Positions 16,217 to 24,621 of a DNA stretch of 64,000 nucleotides are shown piece after piece. The position numbers were made by a program, and so were the translations under genes. The stretch's first letter is position 1. Each line of letters opens with the position of its first letter. The notes beneath the pieces are model-generated. The model ran no database searches and was not told the origin of the DNA. It saw only the letters and a list, made by a program, of their open reading frames with translations. The stretch is from Sphingobium chlorophenolicum (lineage in GTDB: Bacteria > Pseudomonadota > Alphaproteobacteria > Sphingomonadales > Sphingomonadaceae): the NCBI RefSeq assembly GCF_000722875.1, contig NZ_JFHR01000003.1, positions 108,147-172,146 on the forward strand, in the 5' to 3' direction.

Positions 16217-16693
16217 TCAGACCGTTTCGTCGACCGGCGCGGTGCTGGCGCCCAGACCGTCGCCGGTGTCATCGCCGGCGCCCGAGGTCGCCACGTCACG
16301 GCCATCGGCGGTGAAGGGCAGCGCGGGTTCGCCGTCATCCGCCTTGACGCCCAGCGCGGCACCGACGTCGCGGCGCTTCTGGGCGCGCTGCCACACGACG
16401 TTGTACGAGCCGTCGTCTTGGCGGAAGGCCGAGACCTGCAGCGGCGCGGCGAGCGACGGATCGTCGATGCGGCCGTTGAGGAACGCCTCGCCGGTGTTGT
16501 TCGAGGTGAGTTCGAAGAACGCCCCGACCTGCACCCACGTCCGGCCCGGGGTAAGCGCGTGGATCTCGTAGCGCGGGGCGCGCGGGTTGGACGACTGGAC
16601 CGGCTTGAGCGCAATCGTCATCGCGACCGCGAGGGTGGAAATGCGGCCCATGAAAATGCCCGCGTCGTTCTGCTTGATCTGACCGATGTTCAT
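16217..16693 (-). CDS. DUF736 protein, copy 1
   Basis: 158 residues starting MNIGQIKQNDAGIFMGRIST. The DUF736 domain covers about residues 1-115 (ALKPVQSSNPRAPRYEIHAL, VGAFFELTSNNTGEAFLNGR, SAFRQDDGSYNVVWQRA) and the tail is acidic and variable. DUF736 proteins are common on alphaproteobacterial plasmids, role unknown. A second copy at 17648-18169 is nearly identical over the domain but differs in the tail. Confidence 0.9.
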   Translation of the reverse strand: MNIGQIKQNDAGIFMGRISTLAVAMTIALKPVQSSNPRAPRYEIHALTPGRTWVQVGAFFELTSNNTGEAFLNGRIDDPSLAAPLQVSAFRQDDGSYNVVWQRAQKRRDVGAALGVKADDGEPALPFTADGRDVATSGAGDDTGDGLGASTAPVDETV

Positions 16694-16855
16694 GACGTGT
16701 CTCCTGTGATGTCGTGCTGGACCCCATGTCCTCGACACCGATCTTCAATCCTCCTCCCCTCCCCGGCCCTTCGGCCGGGCAGGGCGCGATGAGCGCCCCT
16801 CACCGACCGCGTCTTCACGCGGACGGTGGATCGTGCGGGACGCGGACCGGGCCTG
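16694..16855 (-). promoter_or_regulatory. structured 5' leader of DUF736 copy 1
   Basis: On the minus strand it holds three tandem hairpins (CCGTCCGCGT/ACGCGGTCGG, GGGCGC/GCGCCC, CCCGGCC/GGGCCGG type), a purine tract (GGGGAGGGGAGGAGG), then GTGTC/GACAC enclosing GGAC/GTCC with the AGGAG ribosome site at the 3' side. It is almost the same sequence as the leader of copy 2. Confidence 0.55.
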
Positions 16856-16873
16856 ATTGGGAGGTTGTCAACT

Positions 16874-17326
16874 TCAGGAGTTGGTTGGGACGATCGTCAG
16901 TACGGGCGGTTCGAACGATCCGAGGGCGAAATGCTTCAAGATCGCCTCATAGGAGCCGAGTTCGCGGGCTTCTTCCTCGCTGATGAGCGTTTTGCCGTCA
17001 TCGGTCGCGTTGAAGGAGTGTCGTGGCCCTTCGCCGACCCAGATAATGGTTTCAGGGTTGAATGACCCGGCTGATCCGTCGGTCCAGCACACGAAAGGGA
17101 GATCGTTGGTGCAGCAGAATTCCTCGATCTCGTCGACATCTCCGATTGTCACATCGTGCGCTCGCATTCGGAGATGCTCGCCGGATTTGATGTCGTCGTC
17201 GGAGAGTGCTTCGCCCTCCCACTCAAGAGTGAGGCCCGAGGCATTCGCCAGTTCGATGAGTTTGGGAACTTGGTCGGCGGGCAGATTTCCCCCGATCGTA
17301 ATTGAGACGGAGACGCGGTCGGCCAT
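16874..17326 (-). CDS. hypothetical protein
   Basis: 150 residues from MADRVSVSITIGGNLPADQV at 17326; GAGG lies 7 bases upstream. It is acidic with a beta-strand start, a helix (VPKLIELANASG) and a central FCCTNDLPFVCWTDG cysteine-containing part. It sits between the two DUF736 copies, so the duplication either flanks it or it was inserted. No family recognised. Upstream 17327-17530 holds no gene I can support. Confidence 0.65.
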   Translation of the reverse strand: MADRVSVSITIGGNLPADQVPKLIELANASGLTLEWEGEALSDDDIKSGEHLRMRAHDVTIGDVDEIEEFCCTNDLPFVCWTDGSAGSFNPETIIWVGEGPRHSFNATDDGKTLISEEEARELGSYEAILKHFALGSFEPPVLTIVPTNS

Positions 17327-17530
17327 GTCGGGACCTCGTGATGAAGTGGACGTGCCGGTCCCGCGAGCGGTGTCATCACCATTCGCCCGGCTATCCATTC
17401 ATCACCCCCTTCCCTTGAGCGTGGCCCAGGTTAGAACTGCGATATCCTGTGCTTATACGGCGATAAAGCGAAGGAATAGCTAAATTATCGATCCGATACG
17501 GTGTTGAATCGGGACTGGAGCCCATGAAGC

Positions 17531-17564
17531 AAAAAAAGGGCGACGCCGTGTGCCGGCGTCGCCC
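17531..17564 (-). terminator. intrinsic terminator of DUF736 copy 2
   Basis: GGGCGACGCCG (17538-17548) and CGGCGTCGCCC (17554-17564) with a seven-base A run at 17531-17537, read as a U tract on the minus strand. Confidence 0.85.
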
Positions 17565-17647
17565 CGAGTTTCGGCGTGCGGGAGCGAAAGGGGGCGCGCC
17601 CGTGCGCCATGCGGTGCCGTGAGGGAGTGCACGGCACCGGGGGTGGA

Positions 17648-18169
17648 TCAGGCGTCCTCGGCGACGCGCTGGCGGCGACCGCGGCCCTTGCCGACCGGCT
17701 CCTCGACCGGGGCGGTGGTTTCGCCCAGTCCGGTGTCGGTGGCGGCCGCATCGGGGCCGGGACCGTTGTCGACCGGGCCGCCATCGGCGCCGAACGGCGG
17801 CGACAGATCGTCATCCGCCTTGACGCCGAGCGCGGCACCGACGTCGCGGCGCTTCTGGGCGCGCTGCCAGACGACGTTGTACGAGCCGTCGTCCTGGCGG
17901 AAGGCCGAGACCTGCAGCGGCGCGGCGAGCGACGGATCGTCGATGCGACCGTTGAGGAACGCCTCGCCGGTGTTGTTCGAGGTGAGTTCGAAGAACGCCC
18001 CGACCTGCACCCACGTCCGGCCCGGGGTGAGCGCGTGGATCTCGTAGCGCGGCGCGCGCGGGTTGGACGACTGGACGGGCTTCAGTGCGATCGTCATCGC
18101 GACGGCGAGTGTGGAAATGCGGCCCATGAAAATGCCCGCGTCGTTCTGCTTGATCTGACCGATGTTCAT
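17648..18169 (-). CDS. DUF736 protein, copy 2
   Basis: 173 residues; the first ~120 residues match copy 1 almost exactly, including MNIGQIKQNDAG. The tail is different and longer, ending in a basic GKGRGRRQRVAEDA. The pair arose by tandem duplication including the leader; high identity in the domain and divergence in the tail suggest either recent duplication with tail exchange or gene conversion over the domain. Function unknown. Confidence 0.9.
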   Translation of the reverse strand: MNIGQIKQNDAGIFMGRISTLAVAMTIALKPVQSSNPRAPRYEIHALTPGRTWVQVGAFFELTSNNTGEAFLNGRIDDPSLAAPLQVSAFRQDDGSYNVVWQRAQKRRDVGAALGVKADDDLSPPFGADGGPVDNGPGPDAAATDTGLGETTAPVEEPVGKGRGRRQRVAEDA

Positions 18170-18330
18170 CGTAACGTCTCCTGATGTCGTGCTGGACCCG
18201 ATGTCCTCGACACCGATCTTCAATCCTCCTCCCCTCCCCGGCCCTTCGGCCGGGCAGGGCGCGATGAGCGCCCCTCACCGACCGCGTCTTCACGCGGACG
18301 GTGGATCGTGCGGGACGCGGACCGGGCCTG
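18170..18330 (-). promoter_or_regulatory. structured 5' leader of DUF736 copy 2
   Basis: Near-identical to the leader of copy 1 (18178-18330 versus 16701-16855): the same three hairpins, purine tract and GGAC/GTCC stem before AGGAG. Confidence 0.5.
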
Positions 18331-18334
18331 CCGA

Positions 18335-18862
18335 TCATCGGCCGATCTTGTCGGTCAGGGCGGTGCCGATATCGGCGTGTGCCGCGGCGAGCGCGCCGAT
18401 CGCGCGGCTGACGACGTCGGTCGCCTCGTCGCTCGGATCGATGCACCAGCATTTGCCGGCGTGGCGGATGTCGATCAGCCGGTCGGATTTGTTGTCGATC
18501 CCGAAGGTGTAGCCGTGACGCTGGTCTAAGCCGGCGACGGTGACGTCGGTCGTTTTGGCCTTGATCGTGACGACGGGCGCGACCGCGGGGGTCAGCAGCA
18601 CGGTATCGCGCGGCGTTTGCGCCTGTGGGACCAGCGCGGGTGCGGGCGGCTTGCCGAGCGACGGCATCTTCGGGATCGGCACGAGGCCGTTCACCGCGTC
18701 CTGCGCCATGTCGGCCGCCATTGCGGTCGCCATGAAGATGGCGGTGCGCGCGAGATCCTGGGCGATGGCTTCGCGGTGCGGCTCGGTCAGCGTCGGCAGG
18801 AGGTGGCAGAGTTTGGTGTCGAGCGCGAAGGCGACGGGCTCGGCGTTGGGATCGATGCACAT
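18335..18862 (-). CDS. hypothetical protein
   Basis: 175 residues, MCIDPNAEPVAFALDTKLCH at the start. A helical N-terminal half (FMATAMAADMAQDAVNGL) precedes a proline-rich linker and a C-terminal domain with TFGIDNKSDRLIDIRHAG and CWCID. The CIDP motif occurs twice (residues 2-5 and about 140). AAAGG precedes the start. No family recognised. Confidence 0.6.
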   Translation of the reverse strand: MCIDPNAEPVAFALDTKLCHLLPTLTEPHREAIAQDLARTAIFMATAMAADMAQDAVNGLVPIPKMPSLGKPPAPALVPQAQTPRDTVLLTPAVAPVVTIKAKTTDVTVAGLDQRHGYTFGIDNKSDRLIDIRHAGKCWCIDPSDEATDVVSRAIGALAAAHADIGTALTDKIGR

Positions 18863-18913
18863 GATCGTGACCTTTCGGCAAAATGCCCGGACCCCATGTC
18901 CAGGATGCCGATC
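18863..18913 (-). promoter_or_regulatory. 5' leader hairpin
   Basis: Minus strand: purine tract AAGGAGAGAGGGA, then GATC...GATC closing next to the ATG, inner CGGCA/TGCCG and GGAC/GTCC, with AAAGG in the 3' side. Same design as the other leaders. Confidence 0.45.
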
Positions 18914-18975
18914 CGGTCCCTCTCTCCTTCCGGCGCAGCCGGTGCCGGCATCGTCGCGGGGCGATGCCGTGTCGT

Positions 18976-19494
18976 TCAGCGAGGCGGTCGCGGATGTCGC
19001 ATGAGGCGCTTCCTGGCGCTCGACAGGTGATCGATCGAGCGTTGCAGGAAGAAGGCGTGCGCGCTGTCGGATTCGAGTGAGCCCAACCGGTTTTCGAGCG
19101 TCTTGATGCGGTGGTCGATCGCGTCGATCGTCAGCATGATGTCGTCGAACGAGAGCGCGACGACGGTCTGCGGATAGGGATAGGGCAGCGCCGGCGCGAC
19201 GAAGGCGAGGAAATGGGGCTGCACGGGCAAATGGTGCAGGAGGGCGGTCGCGACCGCGCGGCGGATCTGGGAGGCGCCGTGGACGAGTTCTGCTAGCAGC
19301 ACGTCCATCGCCATCGGGCGGACGATGCGCAGTGCGCCGGGGTCTAGGGTGACGGCGATCGGATCGGTCGAGGCGAGACCGATGACGCCCTCCGACAGGA
19401 TGGCGAGAACGTCGCCTTCCTCGATGCAGGGACCGTCATCGAGACAGGCGTCATGCGCGGCTTCGCTGGTGTCGAAATAATGGACGCGGTACAT
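18976..19494 (-). CDS. hypothetical protein
   Basis: 172 residues, MYRVHYFDTSEAAHDACLDD. An N-terminal alpha/beta part is followed by a helical C-terminal half ending HAFFLQRSIDHLSSARKRL. GAAAGGA precedes the start. It directly follows the gene at 19518-19802 on the same strand. No known domain. Confidence 0.6.
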   Translation of the reverse strand: MYRVHYFDTSEAAHDACLDDGPCIEEGDVLAILSEGVIGLASTDPIAVTLDPGALRIVRPMAMDVLLAELVHGASQIRRAVATALLHHLPVQPHFLAFVAPALPYPYPQTVVALSFDDIMLTIDAIDHRIKTLENRLGSLESDSAHAFFLQRSIDHLSSARKRLMRHPRPPR

Positions 19495-19517
19495 GCGCTG
19501 GTCCTTTCTCGCTGGGA

Positions 19518-19802
19518 TCAGGAATATTGCGGGCGACGCGCGGGAAACCGCGCGGGCGGGAGGCCGGAGAAGCTGAAGGCGCGGAAGCGTCCGCCGGTGT
19601 AGGCGGCCGAATCCACCGGCGGGCGATGCCGCTGCAGGCGGTCGAGCAGGCGATTGGCGCGGCGCATCGCCGCGACCGCGGCCTTGTCATGGTAATGGAG
19701 GGCGATCACGCGGACGAAGGTGCCGGTATCGTACCACCAGCCCCCCTCCTCGGGGCCACCCCACTCACGGTCGATTTCGTAGAAGGCGAGGATGCTGCGC
19801 AT
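19518..19802 (-). CDS. hypothetical protein
   Basis: 94 residues, starting MRSILAFYEIDREWGGPEEGG. Aromatic-rich N-terminus (WWYDTGTFVRVIALHYHD) and basic C-terminus. CGGAG lies before the start, inside a hairpin leader. Likely the first gene of a short operon with 18976-19494. Confidence 0.6.
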   Translation of the reverse strand: MRSILAFYEIDREWGGPEEGGWWYDTGTFVRVIALHYHDKAAVAAMRRANRLLDRLQRHRPPVDSAAYTGGRFRAFSFSGLPPARFPARRPQYS

Positions 19803-19815
19803 TGGGTTAACTCCG

Positions 19816-19852
19816 GTTGTCACCGGGTCGGATGATCCTCCCGGTTCACAAC
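19816..19852 (-). promoter_or_regulatory. 5' leader hairpin
   Basis: Minus strand GTTGT-ga-ACCGGG pairs with CCCGGT-g-ACAAC, preceded by GGAAGGGGAAGG. The CGGAG ribosome site follows the stem. Confidence 0.4.
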
Positions 19853-19874
19853 AGCCGGTCCGCCTTCCCCTTCC

Positions 19875-20069
19875 TCAGACGTCCGGTGCGTCGTCGGGAC
19901 GCTGGTGGCGCAGCGCACGCGCGAGCGCCCGCTTGCGGGCGGTCGCCGCGGCGCGCGACGGATAGGCGCCCGAGAGGCGCGAGGGGTGCGAAAGGCTGTT
20001 GTCGAACACGACCCACCCCGTTGCGGTATGGGCGACGTGCATGCCGTCGCTGCGCGAGGGCGCGGTCAT
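19875..20069 (-). CDS. small hypothetical protein
   Basis: 64 residues, MTAPSRSDGMHVAHTATGWV. The start overlaps the stop of the upstream gene (ATGA), so translation is coupled. The sequence WVVFDNSLSHPSRLSGAYPS followed by a basic helix (RAAATARKRALARAL) resembles a short DUF2188-type fold, tentatively. Confidence 0.55.
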   Translation of the reverse strand: MTAPSRSDGMHVAHTATGWVVFDNSLSHPSRLSGAYPSRAAATARKRALARALRHQRPDDAPDV

Positions 20070-20614
20070 GACGGCCGCGCCCGCCTGACCGCGGCCTCGG
20101 CCGTGAGTTGGCCGGCAAGGGCGTTGCGATCCGAGGCGATCCGGCTGTCGGGCGCAGCCACGACTTCGGCCGCGCGGGTCAGCAGAGCCGCGAGGTCGGT
20201 GTCCGACATCGGCGCCGGTTTGGTCGCGGATCGCGCGGGTTCTTCCCCAGCCTTGTCGAGCATGAGCACGAGGATCGAGGGCTTGATGTCCTCGTCGAGC
20301 GGGCGACTGTCGGCGACGAACCTGCCGCCACGCGTGATCGCGAACGCGTTGAAGGTGGGTGATACCCCGTTATCGGCGTTGGGGATCGTGGTGCCGCGAT
20401 CGTGGAACTGGATGTCGATGAAACGCGGCGGGCCACCATAAGTCTTTTCGAGAAAGCAGAAGGTCACGCGGCGACCCTCGCTGGTCTTCGCCGTGATCGT
20501 GAACGCGCCGTCAGGCACGTCGATGGGCTTGTGCGGCACGTCGTTGTAACCGGCGAAGCCCGCGGCGATCGCGTCGTCGCGCGTCATGACGGGGAGATCG
20601 GTGATATCGGCCAT
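20066..20614 (-). CDS. hypothetical protein
   Basis: 182 residues, MADITDLPVMTRDDAIAAGF; GGAG lies 7 bases upstream. Beta-rich N-terminal half (FTITAKTSEGRRVTFCFLEK, RFIDIQFHDRGTTIPNADNG) and a helical tail. It is the downstream partner of the PP-loop gene on the same strand. Family unknown. Confidence 0.6.
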   Translation of the reverse strand: MADITDLPVMTRDDAIAAGFAGYNDVPHKPIDVPDGAFTITAKTSEGRRVTFCFLEKTYGGPPRFIDIQFHDRGTTIPNADNGVSPTFNAFAITRGGRFVADSRPLDEDIKPSILVLMLDKAGEEPARSATKPAPMSDTDLAALLTRAAEVVAAPDSRIASDRNALAGQLTAEAAVRRARPS

Positions 20615-20638
20615 GTCGGGACTCCTTGATGATGGGGA

Positions 20639-21760
20639 TCAGGCGGCGCGTTTGACCGTGATGAGGTCGGCGAAGCGGTCACGGACCGCGCAGGCATCGG
20701 GATAGAGGTTGGCGAGACCGTGCCGAGCGAGGATCGGCGCGCGCGAAGCGGCGACGACACCGGCCTCCTCGATGGTGGGGACGCGCGGTGGCCAGCCTCT
20801 GACGTAGCGAAGGTCGGGCGGCATCGCGCTTTCGAGCCGTCGCCGTTCGGCCGCATCGGCCTTGGCAACGGTAATCCGGTTCCTCAAATTACCTGGTATG
20901 TGGCGCGGTGCGACGTCGGCGAGCCAGCGCGCGGGCTGGAACGAGAAGGTCGAGGTCGCCTCGAGGTCGACCAGGTGAAGCAGCGCGGGACGATTTGCCG
21001 GTGCCGAAGCCGATGCCTGGGCGTCGCCGAGCGACTGGAGGACGCAGAAGCGGCACGACAGTCGCGACGACTGGTAACAGGTGTAGGCGACGTGCAGCGG
21101 GATGCCGAGCGTATCGTGCGCGGCGAAGACCTGTGGTGTCGTCCAGTGCGCGATCGGGTTCCACAGCATCATCGCGGTGCCGTGGGGATTGCCGGCAGCG
21201 GCGTAGCGCGCGTCTGCTTTCCATTCGGGTGTGCGTGACCGAGCGATGCTCTCGTCGCGGCGCAGTCCCAGCACGTTGATGATAGTCTGGCCGCGCAGCA
21301 GTCTGGCGAGGTGCGGCCCGATGACATGGGCCTTCATCTCTGAGGTGCAGAAGCGCAGCGCCGAGGATGACCAGGGACCGATCAGATTATAGGTTTCGAG
21401 TGCCTCGTAGCGCGCCTTGCCGTTGGCAAAGCGCGTGGCCCAGCGGTCGAACAGGTCGCCGGCGTTGCGCCGGACGATCGTCAGCGGGACGCCGGCGTGG
21501 GCCGCGAGATCCTCGACCGTCGCGGGCGTTTCGTCCCATTCGGCACGGCCGAGGTCGGCGTGAATGGCGATACGCCGCTCGCGCGGATGGCCGAGCGCAT
21601 CGAGGATCAGGTTGACCGCGAACATCGCGGCCGAGCTGTCCTTGCCGCCCGAGAGGTTGAAGACGATCCATGCGCCGCGTTCGACCGCGTCGAGGATGGC
21701 GGGCGGCAGGGCGAGGGCCGGAAGGCCGGCGACCAGGCCGCGTCCGATGTCGATGAACAT
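20639..21760 (-). CDS. PP-loop ATP pyrophosphatase, PAPS reductase-like
   Basis: 373 residues. The PP-loop SGGKDSSAAMFAVNLILDAL starts near residue 38, followed by IAIHADLGRAEWDETPA. Later cysteine motifs are LRFCTSEMKAH and RLSCRFCVLQSLGD. This is the PAPS reductase/DndC-like superfamily, which activates a substrate with ATP and often carries thiol or iron-sulfur chemistry. No DndA, DndD or DndE neighbours are seen, so phosphorothioation is not supported. The upstream gene ends 7 bases before. Given the nearby Mom-like and DpdA2-like genes a base-modification role is possible, by inference. Confidence 0.8.
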   Translation of the reverse strand: MFIDIGRGLVAGLPALALPPAILDAVERGAWIVFNLSGGKDSSAAMFAVNLILDALGHPRERRIAIHADLGRAEWDETPATVEDLAAHAGVPLTIVRRNAGDLFDRWATRFANGKARYEALETYNLIGPWSSSALRFCTSEMKAHVIGPHLARLLRGQTIINVLGLRRDESIARSRTPEWKADARYAAAGNPHGTAMMLWNPIAHWTTPQVFAAHDTLGIPLHVAYTCYQSSRLSCRFCVLQSLGDAQASASAPANRPALLHLVDLEATSTFSFQPARWLADVAPRHIPGNLRNRITVAKADAAERRRLESAMPPDLRYVRGWPPRVPTIEEAGVVAASRAPILARHGLANLYPDACAVRDRFADLITVKRAA

Positions 21761-21766
21761 GGCCGT

Positions 21767-22483
21767 TCAGGCCGCGAGCGGCGCTGGCAGCGCCAGCCAC
21801 TCGGGTTCGTCGTTGGCGATGACCGGATCGTGTGCGCGGGCCTCGGCTTTCGAGAACACGGTCGCGCTGGCGAGTGCCCCGAAGCCGTCGTCGTTGTTCC
21901 AGAAGACGGCGTGGCCGTTCTGGTCGCGCGAGGCGAGCACGAAACCGAAGCGACCCTCGTGACCATGGGTGTCGGGATCGGCTGCGGCGCTGCGCGCGGC
22001 GCGATCGAGGATGTCCTGGGTGCTGTGGAACGTCAGCCCCGCGTCGGTAATGATGACGCAGCCGCCTCCGAACTCGCCGGGGCGCAGCCGGTCGCAGTCG
22101 GAGATCCATGCGAACCCGCAGGGGAGCGCGGACTTGCAAGCGCGGAAGATGAGCTGGGCGACCTGTTCGACGCCGAATTGATCGCCGCTGAAGAATACGC
22201 GCGCGTTCCCGTCTTCGCCTTTCCAGTCGATGTCGATCGCGCAGTCGAGATAAGGGAAATGCCAATCGTCGAATATCTCGAGGAAGCTTTCGAACTTCAT
22301 CGGCCCCTTCGCCGGGAACACGGCGTGGAACGCGGGATCGAGCGCGTCATATTCGTGGGCGAGGTCGGCATCGTCGCCGTTGGTGTCGAGGATATCGACT
22401 GCCTGTTCGGCAATGGTCAGCAACGCCGCGTCGGCGTGGCTCATGGTCAGCGTGAACGCGGCCTTGGTGTAGGTGTTCGCCAT
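21767..22483 (-). CDS. hypothetical protein
   Basis: 238 residues, MANTYTKAAFTLTMSHADAA; CGGAG upstream. Two-part protein: an alpha/beta domain with FESFLEIFDDWHFPYLDCAIDI and ALPCGFAWISDCDRL, then a C-terminal part with FGFVLASRDQNGHAVFWNND. Predicted cytoplasmic. It sits 7 bases ahead of the PP-loop gene, so they share a transcript. No family recognised. Confidence 0.65.
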   Translation of the reverse strand: MANTYTKAAFTLTMSHADAALLTIAEQAVDILDTNGDDADLAHEYDALDPAFHAVFPAKGPMKFESFLEIFDDWHFPYLDCAIDIDWKGEDGNARVFFSGDQFGVEQVAQLIFRACKSALPCGFAWISDCDRLRPGEFGGGCVIITDAGLTFHSTQDILDRAARSAAADPDTHGHEGRFGFVLASRDQNGHAVFWNNDDGFGALASATVFSKAEARAHDPVIANDEPEWLALPAPLAA

Positions 22484-22527
22484 GGGAATGCTCCGAAATG
22501 ATGGGAAATCGCTCTGTGCGGTCGCGC

Positions 22528-23037
22528 TCAGGCGTCCGCGGCCTCGGCGAGACGCGCGTTGGCGGCCGCGGCCTCGGCGGGGTAAGCCTGCGTGAGATTG
22601 CCGTGCAGGACCGCGAAATCCGGGATCGGGAAAAGACCGTTCGGCCCGGGCCGGGTAATCAGCAGCGCGCTGATGACGGCATCGGCCGGATCGGCATGGA
22701 CGATGGTGGGCGTCTCGCCGTTATACTCGACCGGCGCGGTGAAGCCCGCCTCGCGCCAGGTGGCGAGTCCCTCCTCGACGCGTGTCGCATAGTCGGCGAC
22801 GGCCTCGTCGAGCTCGTTCTCGATATGGAGGACGAGTTCGACATAGCGACCGAAATCGTGTCGGTTGGACAGGCCGGCGAGGCGGCATCCCGGGGGCGGC
22901 GGGCCGTAGCGTGCGATCAGCGCGGACTTGTAGACCGCGATTTCGAGGCGGTTGAGGCTGTCGAAGTTGGGCGACTGGCCGAGTTGCGCGCAATCCTCCT
23001 CGGCGGGACCGGCACCGAGATCGATGAAATAAGGCAT
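22528..23037 (-). CDS. hypothetical protein
   Basis: 169 residues, MPYFIDLGAGPAEEDCAQLG. A helical middle (DFGRYVELVLHIENELDEAV) and a C-terminal PDFAVLHGNLTQAYPAEAAA. GGAG lies in a leader hairpin right before the start. It heads the group running to 20066. Function unknown. Confidence 0.65.
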   Translation of the reverse strand: MPYFIDLGAGPAEEDCAQLGQSPNFDSLNRLEIAVYKSALIARYGPPPPGCRLAGLSNRHDFGRYVELVLHIENELDEAVADYATRVEEGLATWREAGFTAPVEYNGETPTIVHADPADAVISALLITRPGPNGLFPIPDFAVLHGNLTQAYPAEAAAANARLAEAADA

Positions 23038-23074
23038 GGGGCTCTCCGTCGATCGTCATTGATCGACGCGCCCC
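23038..23074 (-). promoter_or_regulatory. 5' leader hairpin with bulged ribosome site
   Basis: Minus strand GGGGC-g-CGTCGATC, loop AATGAC, GATCGACG-gaga-GCCCC, then the ATG immediately. The GGAG ribosome site spans the bulge. Purine tract AAGAAAGGGGAGGGGG lies upstream. A clear example of the leader family. Confidence 0.6.
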
Positions 23075-23101
23075 ATCCCCCTCCCCTTTCTTGTCGGGTA
23101 C

Positions 23102-23416
23102 TCAGTCGCCGAAGAAGCGGCGCTTGATGGCGATCTGCGCCTCGCCATCGGACTGGCCGAGGGTCATCAGCCGGTCGGTCTCGAGCGTGATCGCGAGATC
23201 GGCGGGAAGATCGGCCCAGCGTGAGGCGATGGTGACCGCGGCGGCCGCTGTGGTCAGCTCGCCGGGGTGCGCGCCATGCCATGCGACGGTTTCGTCCTCA
23301 CCCGTGAGATGCGGGTGCGGGCGCAGCACCTGGACGAAGAAGGTGCCAAGCGGGCGGTCCCACCCGATGCTGACGCTGGTGCCGGGTTCGATACCGGGAA
23401 ACTGGTGGCGGCTCAT
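23102..23416 (-). CDS. hypothetical protein
   Basis: 104 residues, MSRHQFPGIEPGTSVSIGWD. Beta-rich with GWDRPLGTFFVQVLRPHPHL and a C-terminal EAQIAIKRRFFGD. AAAGGA precedes the start, 16 bases after the previous stop. Cytoplasmic, family unknown. Confidence 0.65.
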   Translation of the reverse strand: MSRHQFPGIEPGTSVSIGWDRPLGTFFVQVLRPHPHLTGEDETVAWHGAHPGELTTAAAAVTIASRWADLPADLAITLETDRLMTLGQSDGEAQIAIKRRFFGD

Positions 23417-23432
23417 GGCGATCCTTTCAGGG

Positions 23433-23726
23433 TCAGTGCAGCGAGATCCACTCGGCGTGCCAGGGGCGCGGGTGCGGGTAGAAGCGAAGAACGCCTGGAA
23501 CATCGGTTTCGCCGCTGGCGAGGCGTTCTTCCAGCCAGAGGATGTAGAGCGCGGCGTCGGCGAGATCGCCGGCGAGCAGATCGTCGAGCATCGCGGCCTC
23601 GCGCGCGGTCTGTTCGTCGAGCGCGGACCAGTCCAGCGCATCGAGGAAACGGTCGCGTCGATCGGTGTAGCGCGCGATGCGGGCAGCGTCGGCCTGGACG
23701 CTGGCGATGGCGAGATGGATATCCAC
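23433..23726 (-). CDS. hypothetical protein, GTG start
   Basis: 97 residues from a GTG at 23726 with AGGAG 8 bases upstream. Helical (VQADAARIARYTDRRDRFLD, LLAGDLADAALYILWLEERL) and a short YPHPRPWHAEWISLH tail. The start codon abuts a leader hairpin. It is followed closely by 23102-23416. Family unknown. Confidence 0.6.
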   Translation of the reverse strand: MDIHLAIASVQADAARIARYTDRRDRFLDALDWSALDEQTAREAAMLDDLLAGDLADAALYILWLEERLASGETDVPGVLRFYPHPRPWHAEWISLH

Positions 23727-23766
23727 GGGCGGTGCTCCTTCCGGCATGTCGGTGACATGCCGCCCG
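23727..23766 (-). promoter_or_regulatory. 5' leader hairpin with bulged ribosome site
   Basis: Minus strand CGGGC closes with GCCCG next to the GTG; the inner stem is GCATGTC-acc-GACATGC, and GGAAGGAG lies in the 3' bulge. Purine tract GAGGGAAGGGGAGCGGGAG upstream. Confidence 0.55.
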
Positions 23767-23803
23767 CTCCCGCTCCCCTTCCCTCGCGCCGCTGGCGCGG
23801 GGA

Positions 23804-24610
23804 TCATGCCGCGAGGATTTCGCGGATCGCGTCGCTCCGGCGCGGATAGGCAAGCCGGGGCAGATCGCGCGCGGTGCGCCGGGCGTCGCGCGTCAGCTCG
23901 AAGCAATAGGTGAACAGCGGGCTTTGCCGGTGCGGGCGGAGCAGATTGTCGGCACGGAGCCGCGCGAGCCAGTCGGCGGGGTGTTCGTGCGCCTCCGGCC
24001 TCGGCGCACCGAGCCGCACCAGCTGGTCGATCGCCCCGGCATGGCCGGATTCGAGGTTGCGGATCTTCGACAGCGTTCTCTCCGAGATCATCTCGCCGGC
24101 GATGCGCAGCACCGTCCGCGGCCTCGTGCGGCCGCGATAGGCGCCCGACAGCGCGGCATAGACGACGCCGCAATGGCCGAAGGCGGGATCGGAGAAGCTG
24201 ACGACAGCGTCGATCCGGGGCTTGGCGAGGCGCAGGAGGCGGAAGGCGCGCGACGTGAAGAAGCTTTCGCCGTTCGCGGCGACCGAGGGCAGGCAGATGA
24301 GCCGTTGCAGTACGCAGCCCCGAGCGGGATCGGCATAGCCGGTGTGCCGGGTGATGACCGCGCCGGTCGCCGGCACGCCGAACACGATGAGACCGACCAA
24401 CGCGGATCTGCCCGGGTCGCCCGGACCGAACAGCCCGCAGGCGAGCTGGGCGGCGGGATAGCGCGGGAGGTAATGATGGTCGGCGAGGAATGCGCGGGCA
24501 GTATCATGGGCGACGACATCGACGGCGTAGCGGCGCGGGTCGATCACGCTGTCGCCGGCAACGAACAAGCTGCGCCGGTCGCGCCAGCGCTGGGAGCGGT
24601 CGGTGAGCAT
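23804..24610 (-). CDS. Mom-like DNA modification protein (GNAT-like fold)
   Basis: 268 residues from MLTDRSQRWRDRRSLF at 24610 (GGAGG upstream). Key parts, in order: AFLADHHYLPRYPAAQ near residue 47, SALVGLIVFGVPATGAV, LQRLICLPSVAANGESFFTS, AVVSFSDPAFGHCGVVYAAL and YRGRTRPRTVLR. The DHHY, LVG..FG.P and VSFxDPxxGHxGxVY signatures match phage Mu Mom and its relatives, which add a methylcarbamoyl group to adenine in DNA and block restriction. It lies 11 bases after the DpdA2-like gene. Assignment from motifs; activity unproven. Confidence 0.7.
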   Translation of the reverse strand: MLTDRSQRWRDRRSLFVAGDSVIDPRRYAVDVVAHDTARAFLADHHYLPRYPAAQLACGLFGPGDPGRSALVGLIVFGVPATGAVITRHTGYADPARGCVLQRLICLPSVAANGESFFTSRAFRLLRLAKPRIDAVVSFSDPAFGHCGVVYAALSGAYRGRTRPRTVLRIAGEMISERTLSKIRNLESGHAGAIDQLVRLGAPRPEAHEHPADWLARLRADNLLRPHRQSPLFTYCFELTRDARRTARDLPRLAYPRRSDAIREILAA

Positions 24611-24621
24611 GGTTACCTCCG

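Noticed and set aside
20639..21760. DndC of a phosphorothioation system
   Set aside because: The PP-loop and cysteines are similar, but no DndA, DndB, DndD or DndE lies nearby, so the specific name is not supported.
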